Shown here in pieces: positions 1-9,900 of a stretch of DNA of 18,553 bases. The DNA comes from Phoronis ovalis. Taxonomy: Eukaryota; Phoronida; Phoronidae. Under the pieces are notes generated by a model. The model had not been told where the DNA came from. It worked only from the letters and a program-made list of their open reading frames with translations, and searched no databases. The first letter of the stretch is position 1, and each line of letters starts with the position of its first letter. Location of the stretch: assembly GCA_028565635.1 (NCBI GenBank), contig JAOXYB010017840.1, positions 1 through 18,553 on the forward strand, given 5' to 3'. A program made the position numbers and the translations under genes.

Positions 1-262
1 TACATACAAAGATGGCTTTACAACTACAGAAACTACATCATATGATGGGCATCTGTCTGCACCCGCAGACCTCTTGTGTGAAAAGTCATGTTGGAACATG
101 GGTACCCACTTTCATATTGACCACCCCCCCGGGGTTATAATATAAGAGCTAGACTGGAAATTTTAGTTTGGTTTATTTTCATTTATGTTGGTGATTCAAA
201 TATGCTATAAGTTGAAACCATTCACCCAACACTTATGACATTCTCAGTTGCAAGTTGACATG

Positions 263-281
263 GAGATCAAAAGGTCATCTA
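263..281 (+). repeat. 19-nt inverted repeat, left copy
   Basis: gagatcaaaaggtcatcta is exactly reverse-complemented at 1521-1539. It contains an AGGTCA half-site. No target duplication was seen, so it is treated as a dispersed repeat pair rather than a transposon boundary. Confidence 0.7.
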
Positions 282-1520
282 GAGTTCAAAAGGTAAAAAC
301 TTTCAAATAATTTTTGTATCATTTCAAAGTGATCCAGAGGTCAGAAGGCCATTTTCTGATAAAAGGTAAATAAAATCTAATTTTTAAAATGTTCTAAAAC
401 TTCAAAATAAAGTTGAATGCACATGGGTATTTAGAGATCATTCAAAGTATATAAATTAAGCAGTAACCACTGCCTTTGCATGTTGGCAGATATATACTGC
501 CTTGCTGTCAAACCCAAAGGGGCATGGGTCATAGGGTGGGTCCACATTTGCAGAAAAAAAAATGAATTTTTCAACTAGGCACCAATGTGGTCTGCCTTAA
601 GGTAGCACACAACAGTAGAAAGTCCTGTCCAACGCATATTTGGCAAAAATTGAACCCCCTTCAATGAAGATTTCTTGAATCGAAACTTGGAGCTACTTGA
701 ACTTAACCTCTCCTGGGCGAACTGATATAAGGTCATGTGATGCGTCCCGAGATTTTTGTTAATTTAACAAGCAGCAGCTATCATTTCCATTGAAAAAAGC
801 CTATATATTTTAATTATATCCCATTGAATTTTTGTCTAGCAACACTCGCAACTATACACCCTGCAAATATTTTTTAGGAACTATCCCTACTCTTACAAGT
901 TACAGCACAAGGTTACTGAGTAATATGCTACTTTAAGGACAGGCTATATATTTAGTTAAATATTGGCAAATATGGTGTTCTTTTTGAGCATGTATATGGT
1001 ATCGAGTCCAATAAAATGGGGTAGTATAACTGTTGAATGGGAATCAGTTTTTTATTTTCAATCCTATGAATTTGAAATATTTGTAATAGGTATGGAATTT
1101 CGTAATGTACTAAACTTATTTTGCTATTTTTTTGTTATGGCACATCATTTTAACATATATTTAAGAAAAGAAAGACTTAATATGGAAAGCATTTGTTTAT
1201 ATTATTATACCTAATCTAATAGCAAGTTGCAATTGATGTGAAATTGGTGTTGTAACAATTGCAAAAGGAATCTGGATACTACTAGTAGAATCTAGAATCC
1301 TCTATTTTCGTCTTAACCTATAGCATTTAAAATTTAAAAAAATAAAATTAATTAGTTAATAATGAATATATTTTGTAAACAGTAGATACATATCTTATAT
1401 ATCTTGTGTGTGTATGTCTGTGTGGCCATAACAAATTTACATATTAACAAAATTACCTAATTGTTATATTACACAAGCTTTTGAAATGTAATAATTTTAA
1501 ATAACATAACATTTGAGCTT

Positions 1521-1539
1521 TAGATGACCTTTTGATCTC
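1521..1539 (-). repeat. 19-nt inverted repeat, right copy
   Basis: Reverse-complement partner of 263-281. Confidence 0.7.
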
Positions 1540-1689
1540 AAGATTGTAATAGAGCACTACTGCCCTAGAGTTTAGGCTATGACCTAGCTTGTAGATCGAT
1601 CTTCTACAGGGTATGTTTTTCACCATCAAATACAGATCTATAGTATTTTTTAGCAGGCTCTATATGCATTTAGTTTTTTTAAAACCTAT

Positions 1690-2080
1690 TTTCATGCATG
1701 TGGACCCACCCCGAGGGGTCACTTGTCTAATTTATGGTACAGGGGTGAGGCCAACCGTCAAGATCCTATACCTGTTGCAAGCCAGTTGCCTGAAAAGATA
1801 GCTAAAACATACCCCTTTAGTAACACCCATGGCAAAAAACACCCCTTTATAAGCAAACATAATTTTCAGGACCCGTTGTTAGATTTTTGGGACCCGTTGT
1901 TAGATTTTTGGGACCCGTTGTTAGCAGTGAACTAAAAACATACACCATTGCAAGCGTCCAGGGCTGAAATATATATATACCCAGTTGCAAGCAGGGACCC
2001 TGAAAAACCATACCCCATAGGGTGGCATGTATGTGTATAACCACTTTGGATAGCAGTCCCCCCCCTCTAGAGTAGCCCAT
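1690..2080 (+). repeat. Decayed complex repeat with peptide-like units
   Basis: Three diverged copies of a gttgcaagc...cctgaaaa...tacccc motif begin near 1768, 1948 and 1981. Translated in the + frame of the second ORF they read like PVASQLPEK and PVASRDPEK units, and ACCCCTTT/ACACCCATGGCAAAAAA blocks lie between. It includes the exact 21-bp tandem repeat below. Probably a dispersed genomic repeat, not a gene. Confidence 0.5.
1870..1924 (+). repeat. 21-bp tandem repeat, 2.6 copies
   Basis: The unit begins gacccgttgttagattttt and ends gg (1870-1890, 1891-1911, then 13 bases to 1924). Copies are identical; the length is a multiple of three, so one frame reads DPLLDFW repeatedly and the other strand TTGPKNL. 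Confidence 0.92.
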
Positions 2081-2605
2081 CCTTTAGTAACTCTTTCAGG
2101 TTATCAAACATTCCATTCAATATAAGAGTTTTCCACCCTTGTTTTCAGAAATTTGACCAAAATAGACCTGTAATCACTCAGCGTAAAGAATTATATATGG
2201 CCATCTCAAACATTGATTCTGTAGTGTATAGGTAACCCACAACTTGAATCACTACTTCAATTGCTACTTTCTATCAAATTTGATATATTTCAGTCAATCA
2301 TTACATAACTTCAAAATATACTATCTGGAATTGATTTCAAACAAATCTTGATAAATTCCATTCCTATTAATATTGCTTTAGGGGTGTTAGCTATAGAACT
2401 TTATTAGCACACATAATTATCATAAAACGTGTGAACAAATTTGCATTCACTTTCTGAATTAAGATACTTCTATTTTGTTAAAATAACTTAATAGCTTGTT
2501 TGTATTTTTGTTAATTACATAGTTATTTTTAGTGATAGCATTTACAAGCCGGAAATAGTTAGTGCGGGAGTTAGAGAGAAATGTCTAAAATGTAATTAAG
2601 GCAAC

Positions 2606-2818
2606 ACGTAACAGTTTTTAATTCAAAAGGAAATACTAATTACACGTGATGTTGCCAGCAGTGCATGTGTGTTTTTGGCACAAGGTCAGATGACAATTGA
2701 CGTAAGCAGTGAGCTGTAAGATGATACAATGACACTGAGATTCATTGATAGGTAGTTGATATTATTAGTTGATATTATATAGTTTCCGTGTCATTATCAC
2801 CAGCACAGTCAATACAGG
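2606..2818 (+). promoter_or_regulatory. Candidate promoter or 5'-UTR exon end
   Basis: Three ACGT-core sites lie within 100 bp: aACGTa at 2606-2609, an E-box CACGTG at 2643-2648 and a CRE-like TGACGTAA at 2698-2705. An AT-rich TATA-like stretch near 2772-2782 and a strong donor CAG|GTGAGC (exon end 2817) follow. The frame that would join exon 1 has a stop at 2766 and no ATG after it, so any exon here would be untranslated. Weak support. Confidence 0.2.
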
Positions 2819-5800
2819 TGAGCAACACGACAAACATAACTATTATGTATTCATTATATTAAGTATAATTAATCAAAACTTGTTTCATACATATTTTAAT
2901 GCCACTGGTCATGCAAGCCCAAAACATGTATAGATAAAATGTTAATGTTCAACCTGTCATGATTGTTTTAAGGCTGCACCTATAACTATGATTTGCAGTT
3001 ACCAATATATGATCTGGGAAATGGCATAGGTCCAGCACAGTTTAGTTTTACAATGCAGCAAAATGAAATCAGGCTGAATAGCACCACTATCTGGTAGCAT
3101 GTCACCATGGTGGCATTTGGGAAAAATATCAATGTACTATTCATTTCTTATTTCTAAATATAGCTGTGTGTGTACTCATCTGGAAAATTTGTTGTGTTGC
3201 CTCAAACCACATCTTTTAATTATACATACTCATCTGTCAACACACTCAAACAGAAAATGCAACCATGACTTTTTTTCAATAGAAAAGAATCATTGGCTTC
3301 CAAAGTATTGTCTGAAGTTCAGGAGGAAAAAGTAAAATAATTAGAAATATATTTATCCCAGGATATGTATATATGTTTTTAATACCACTTACAAAAAGTA
3401 GTCATGTATTTTTCTCACAAGTTTGAAATAGAATTAAACTTTTCATACAGTCTGGTTTTTTTCATCTCATTTTTTATATAGAACAGTATTATAATGAGAT
3501 TGGTTATCACATTACAGTTCTAGAATTGAACATATGTATAATATAATCTAAGTTAATATAAATATATTATTGGTTCTCCTGGCACTGCTGATAAACTTCA
3601 AGTTGTTTATTTGATTATATACTTAAAAAGTGTGTAATAAAACATTCAGGCAAAAATATATTGCTTTCTTGTAAATTTTAGTTGCTGTGTCTACTAGTAA
3701 TATGGGTTTTAAAATGTTACAAGAACATGAACGTCCTATCATGTTGCAGCAGGAACTAAACTGAGGAGATGCTATAAGGTTCGACCATGTGTAATCGAAA
3801 CATGTTGCATGTCTTGAAGTCATATTGGTTATTGTTCTCTGCACAAATTTAGGACTTTGTTCTATGGTTATGTATTTCTATTATTTACATAGTTTGCTTC
3901 TAGTTTTGCACCTGTGAGTAGCAGCTGGTATTTTTTAAATACAGATTTTGCCTAAATCTTGCAAAGTGTCTGTGTCCAAGGACTTGCAGTTCATTTGGGG
4001 TTTATCTTATAAATTGCTCCTGGGAATGTTATGTTTTTTTTTATGTTGCAAAATATACTATTTTTAGTTTTTCATGCATTTTTTAAAAGTCAGATATCTG
4101 TTTCAGCAGATAAAAAAAAATGCTGTCATAATGAAGCTGCAGTTTTGCATGTGACGGATGCAGTTTTTAATAACACACGAATACAGTGCACAGATCCCTG
4201 CTGTGCCTAGTTATTGTATGATGGGAATCCACACATACATCCTTTACAAAATATTCATTTGCATCATATGTAAAGCAGTACAATTACAGAATGATGAAAA
4301 ATGACGTGTCATGATAAGTTTGTGAACTCTGCAGTAATAACCCAACCACATCAATTTAGTAACCTTGACTCTTACTGTGTATAATGTACTTTTTGCAAGC
4401 TGAGAAGGTTAGGTACAAGTTATTAAAAAAAAAATCTAATTTATTAAATACATACCTGTGTACTGTTGTCTGGATTATATATGATGATGATGATATTACA
4501 TTAATACTGTCCCAGTTACAAGATCTGATTGTTGTGGTGTCTTTTTATCTTTTGTATACTGTCATGCTAAGGAGCAAAAAATGCCTGTCATCAATCATAC
4601 TAATGACATTATTTGGTTCAAAATTGATAAAAAATATATCTAATTATAGGGTCTGTTATGCTGTATACATTTAAATTATTGATAGGGGGATTGCTCCCTG
4701 TGCAATTAACACTACCATGTTTGTGATAACTCTCCATTCCCACACATTTTTCATAAGTTTGCATATAGATTTTTTTGTACAGATTTTTTTGTGCAAATAA
4801 TTAAAATAATGCATAACAGGAAAGTGGAAGTTTGAGTAAATGGGATGATGACTTCCTGAAATACGGTGCTATCTGATTCTTTTCCTCTTTTTAAATATGT
4901 GTGGACTTGTTCAAGGACTGGCTGAAAATAATAAAATGGAAATGCACCATTGTTAAGTTGTTAATAACGGAAAAATATTTAAAAATTGTACATTATTAAG
5001 TTAGTACAGTTTAGGAAAAGTAAGTCTAGTATCCTTCAACCTTTTAACACACATACTATTTCCATACATAGTTGTATATAAATTTGAAGGATGCATTAGT
5101 ATGCTTTTATATTGAATACTCTCATCATTTCCTTACTTGCACTTTATATGCTATTGACATTAGACATTTCTTTTGCTTTTATTATTAAGCTAATGAAAAG
5201 GTTGCTGATCTCTAGGGTTTATCTCTTTTGTTGAATATGTAAATAAACATGAAATCCCCAGCCATTGCTCTTTGGAGATTTAAAATAAGCATCATAATGA
5301 GATTAAAAGCAGTTCTGTGTTGTGACATTTTTTTTTTTGATAGCTTTAAATTTTAGAAAAAAGTTCAAGTTTTGAACCGTTTGAACGTGATGTGCTTTAA
5401 CAGCAAGAAAGTCCAAATCTCTACTCTTGTGCTACTTGTTGGGCTTGAAATTTTGACCATAGAGTTTATGTACCAGATTTGAAGTTTGTGCATGCACTTT
5501 TGAAATAAATTATTTTTACTGGAAAAATTGAGTATTCTACATTCCTAACTGCATGTACCTATTAAGTTGATGCTGAATAAATTGCATTATCTCACCTAGG
5601 CTTGATATAATTTAATTCACCCCTTATTTAAGACCATTATTAGATCAATGAAAATTATAAATATAATTTTACAACAATTATACTTATGTATCTATTATCT
5701 GCAATTAATTCACAGAACACACTGGATTGATTTCCAGTGTTACATTACTTATGTAATCAGTTCTATTGGATTACAAATTCATTGATAAATCTAGCAACTG

Positions 5801-5839
5801 TTTTCTTCATGGATTAGTTTATACATGCTTTAGGGTCCA

Positions 5840-6060
5840 TAATCCTTATAGGTTCCAAATGGGCATAGACCCTGGGGATTCACTTGCCAAAAACCTTGGT
5901 GGTGGTGGTGGTCGGCCCAAGGTAAAAAAATATTACCCCATAATAGAAAATAACCCCATGGTAAAAATTTATTTGCAAAAAACAAACCCATTTTTGTACA
6001 AAAAACAAAATGTATACCCTACGGCAGTAAACAGTAAACAAAGTTTCCACCCAAAATGTG
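5840..6060 (+). repeat. Second peptide-like decayed repeat array
   Basis: Blocks such as ACCCCATAAT, ACCCCATGGTAAAAA and AAACCCATTTTTGTAC recur with irregular spacing. The composition and the ACCCCATGGYAAAAA phrase resemble the array at 1.7-2.1 kb. Starts with a (GGT)5 tract framed by CCTTGG and CCAAGG. Confidence 0.4.
5898..5912 (+). repeat. (GGT)5 microsatellite
   Basis: Five GGT units, flanked by CCTTGG (5894-5899) and CCAAGG (5917-5922), which can pair. Confidence 0.85.
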
Positions 6061-6753
6061 GCATATCCTGCAGTAAATTATAATTTTAATATTGAAAATA
6101 TAAACTCCAAAGTTAAATTTTGTTTGCAAAAGCACATCTCACCGTTGCTTGTATGTACTGGGTCCATATATGAATATTATGTTGCAAAATGGTAGACAAA
6201 TGAAAGTATGTTTTGAAATCTGTAATGTACTTTTTCGTTTTGTTTGAGTTGGCCATGTGACCTTTATAATTGCCATTTTGGGTTCAAACATTAGATTTTT
6301 GAATTAAAACGCAAACTTCAAAAGAATATAAGTCAAAATAACCTCAGTTTTGCATAAATAATCTTTACAATTGTTGCTACCAAAAGTAGCCAAAATTTAA
6401 CTTGAAATATAATGGTGAATAAGATTTGCTGAATAATGTAAATGTTCTCCACCATATTCATCATGTTATATGTGTATTTAATTTTGAAGGACAAATTTAT
6501 AAACAAAAAAATAGTCATTAACTTTCATTTTTTGTGTTTATTGTATCTCTGAATTGGGAAGGGTAAACTTAACATATTTATACCAGTATCCAGAACTTAA
6601 GGTTATAAGTTAAACACAATTTTTTTTATGGTTTCTTGCAGACACTAAGTTTGCTAGGTAGATCTAAAAATGATTTACCTCCTTGCAAAAACAAATAAGA
6701 TGTTCATACACAGAAAGCATAATTGAATTCTTAGCTTAATTTTGCCTTTTCAG

Positions 6754-6903
6754 TTCATGATTGCTTGCAACTGATGAAAAATGGATGTGAGCTAATAAAA
6801 GTACGTTCAAATAGTAGACAGTATCCGAGATTCTTTTCCATAGATAACGACTTGACAGAAATAAGATGGCAACCAACAACAAAGAAACCTCACAAAGCCA
6901 GAG
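6754..6903 (+). CDS. Exon 1 of window: first half of PH domain
   Basis: The acceptor follows tttgccttttcag and the donor is gag|gtaagtg. The exon starts with two bases of a split codon and ends with one. It encodes residues 1-50, including [20 protein letters not shown] and IRWQP, which align closely with the PH domain of PRIP and less well with PLC-delta1. Of the delta1 residues that hold InsP3, Lys30, Lys32, Arg40 and Lys57 are represented by Lys, Arg, Arg and Lys, while Trp36 is Arg. Phosphoinositide or InsP3 binding is therefore plausible. An upstream exon ending in phase 1 must exist, because the first codon is split and the Met inside this exon lies within the domain. Confidence 0.92.
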
Positions 6904-9900
6904 GTAAGTGACACCTGGTAATCTATGAGTAACATGTATGTAATTAGTAAGTAGAGCGAATGCTTCACTAGTCAAGTGATGATCACCCTTTTTAAATGGT
7001 GAGGTACCTGTTAATGAAGCTAATCATATTTAAACTGTTGATTAAAATATATATCTGCAGCAGCTAGTTGTTATTTCTGTATACTTCAATCTCAATATTC
7101 TATTTTTATTCTTTCTATACAAGTTGCCACATGTATTTCGAAGCTTGAAAAATGTAAATGTAAATTTAAAATATTCATGAATGGTATTTATCAATAGTTA
7201 GATAAAAGATAGGTTTACTGGTATATATGCACATTGCAACCTAAAGTTATGGAATTTATTTTTGTGCCCTTTTGCCTAATAGATGATAAGTTTACAAACT
7301 TAAGAGTTGTCTGCAAATTTCCATCTTCATAAGTATGCTTGCCTCCTATGAGATATCTATAGGTATACTGGGGGGGGGGGGGCGTTATTATGTGTATGAC
7401 ATATATGGGAATGTACATGTCAATCTGGTCACTTTTTCTCAGAATAATCTCTAACACTGGTTCCTATTTTTACTGAAAAATCCTTAGGGATCATCTCAAA
7501 AGTTATCACAATGACCACAAACGTATAGCGTTTAATATAGGATTTACCCCCCACCCTCCCCTGGTCAAACGTAGGGGGGTTAGTGAGATTTTTGCCCTAT
7601 CCAGTTGCGAACCTAGGAGGTTCCGGGGGCAATATTTGGTGCTATTTCCTGCAATCTGGTGCATTCTGGAACTCTAATTTGCCATGACACACTGTGCCAT
7701 TTTTTATAGAAAACACAAAGTTGATTCATGAACGAATATGGATCATGCATTATCTAGTTTAACTTTTTATTACAACATTGCCTGAACTTCAAGTTATAAC
7801 AAAAAAGACATTTCCAAGGCAGATGCTCTCCTGGTAACAAGTTCTGAATCAATTAGAGTCACCGATAGCAACATAAATTCTTCCAGTGTGTGTTATTTTG
7901 ATTTCGACAGACACGCACGTGTAAAATCTGACAACCAATTTCAAGAGCGAAATCATCGATAAATTCTATTTAAAAAATATTTACCTCTACCGATAAACTT
8001 TGACATAAAGCTATTTACAAACATCTGGTACCTGTTTAAAGGCTGATGTTTGTAAATAGCTCTGCTTTCCGGCCCTACTGTACCAAATAATGTCAGCTGT
8101 TTGGACATCTTTTTTGTGTGTATCATCTGCACTGCAGTGACATAAATAGGTCGTCCCGCTTTACGACTGTCGTATCACTAGGCTGTAAAGTTAAAACTGG
8201 ACGGTACCCGGGGAGTGGTTTAGCCGTTTGATGTATGTATTTCACTGGCCTTTCTCTTCCACCAATTTCGTACATTTTTGCACACTTGTATGAATGTTCA
8301 TGGAGTTGTAAAATAAATAGAACCTAAAACTTCTATATTTACTAAGGAATGATTTTTAATAAATATCGTATATACTAGACATGATTTTTTCATTTCGCAT
8401 TAACACATAAACGTAGGTGGATTTTACCCCCCTGTCCCCTATATTAAACGCTATACGTTTGGGGGTCATTGCGATAACTTTTGAGATGATCCCTTAGTTA
8501 TGGGTAATTTTTTAGAGTGAAAAATGCTAGAACTAGTTGTTACAAGATTTACTTCCGCATTTATCACCCAGGTTTTATCATTAAAGATCACAATATTAAT
8601 TATTGCACAGTGTTTTCACTCAATGCCATATTCTATGGGTCTATGTTTGGCAGGAAAACACTAAGACAGGGTTCCTTTTTGCAAGCAAAAATCCCTAAAA
8701 CTGGGTAGACATTTTGAGCTTGAGCTGTACCTTCTTGTCTGAAAATTAGTCCACTGCTTCCTGGAGTAATGCAAAATGTTTAAGAGCAAATTAACAGAAA
8801 TGAAGTTCCTTGTTCTTCAGTTGTTGAGTGATAATAATTTAAGTATAGAGATAATTGTCAGACTATTGGTTATCGGTTTTTTGGTTGTAAAGGACACAGT
8901 AATATTTGGGAGTATTGATCCATGAGATTCAAGCTTAAGCTGTGTACTTCTCTATGTGTTCCGAATAATTCACTCCGCTTATATTCTCTACTGATGAATA
9001 TTAGATCAAAAATTTCCTATTTATATAGGTAAACCTCAGACATCATTCCCCTATCTTGCACCCTCAAAACAGTTTATAATACTTTGTATGGAATATTGGA
9101 AATCGCAGTCTATGTTTAATGATTTGGATCCTTCCGAATAGATCCAAGTGGTTGAAACTGTCAGAATTTGCGTGTGTCATTGTAAAAAATACATGCAATT
9201 GTATTCTTAAATTTTTCAGTATCAGTTGACAGCGTTAAAGAAGTACGGACAGGTAAAAATACAGAGATTTTACGAACAAAGGAGATCGATGCAATTTATC
9301 CAGACGAGTGTGCCTTCTCTATCATATATGGGGATAACTATGAGTCGTTGGATCTCATTGCTGCTACTCCGGAGGAAGCCAATGTCTGGGTGACAGGAAT
9401 AACATGTTTACTCTCAGGGAAATCAGGAAAAAGTAAGTTGCATTTTCAGTTGTTCGCAATTATGTTAACTTAAGTTTTATTGGATAATTTCCTTTAATTT
9501 GGAATTACAAGATGTTTCTGTGAAAAGAAGACAGAGAATTTTCTTCAGACTTTGTTCTAGTTTTCACTGATAGTTATATTTCAGAAATACTTGTACTTTA
9601 GATATTTTTCTTGGAATTACAGGCTTAATCATTCATTAAGCTTCACTCCTATGACGTCTGAATAATATATAGTTCTAGATTTTTTTTCAAAACAGAAAGA
9701 TAAGGCTTCAGAAAATTGCACTTAATTTTGTAGGAAGGATTGAAATGTACTAGCTATTAATACATTTTTTTACTTCCAGTGAAACTATAATTTTATGAGA
9801 ATCGCTGACATTTCTCCACTAATGAACTTTCATTCCTAATGAATCGTGACATATGCTTCAATCCTTCTCTCAATGTTTATTGCTGTCACATTATTATGAA

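Larger units (their letters stand above)
1..6753. other. Upstream non-coding region, intron or intergenic
   Basis: No reading frame here shows recognisable protein similarity and none ends in phase 1 at a good donor to join exon 1. It is AT-rich with scattered repeats listed separately. Stretches 600-1500, 2100-2550, 2830-5800 and 6100-6750 hold nothing I can name. Whether it is a first intron or lies upstream of the gene cannot be told from sequence. Confidence 0.7.
7487..8493. mobile_element. Non-autonomous TIR DNA transposon, PIF/Harbinger-like by TSD
   Basis: The first about 55 bases (7487-7541, starting GGGATCATCTCAAAAGTTAT) are repeated in reverse complement at the right end (about 8438-8493), with one substitution and a small indel in a C run. 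Each end is flanked by TTA (7484-7486 and 8494-8496), a 3-bp target duplication of the TWA kind used by PIF/Harbinger elements. No transposase-like reading frame is present, so the copy would have to be mobilised by an element elsewhere. It sits wholly inside intron 1. The family is inferred from TSD length and the GGG terminus only; the element structure itself is read directly. Confidence 0.82.
6904..9219 (+). other. Intron 1 (2316 bp)
   Basis: Canonical GT-AG intron between the two PH exons. It contains a 13-base G run at 7370-7382 and the 1007-bp inverted-repeat transposon at 7487-8493. I see no exon or other gene in the rest. Confidence 0.85.

Noticed and set aside
963-1214. Open frame of 83 codons on the + strand
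   Set aside because: Phe/Tyr/Met-rich translation of AT-rich DNA with no recognisable similarity or splice context.
2753-2778. Duplicated agttgatattat unit
   Set aside because: Two short AT-rich copies, expected in this composition.
4384-4674. Open frame of 96 codons on the + strand
   Set aside because: Composition follows the AT-rich background, with poly-A and GAT-repeat tracts; no protein similarity recognised.
4767-4794. Two copies of a 14-bp agattttttt-gtac/gtgc unit
   Set aside because: Low-complexity T-run duplication; too short to mean anything.
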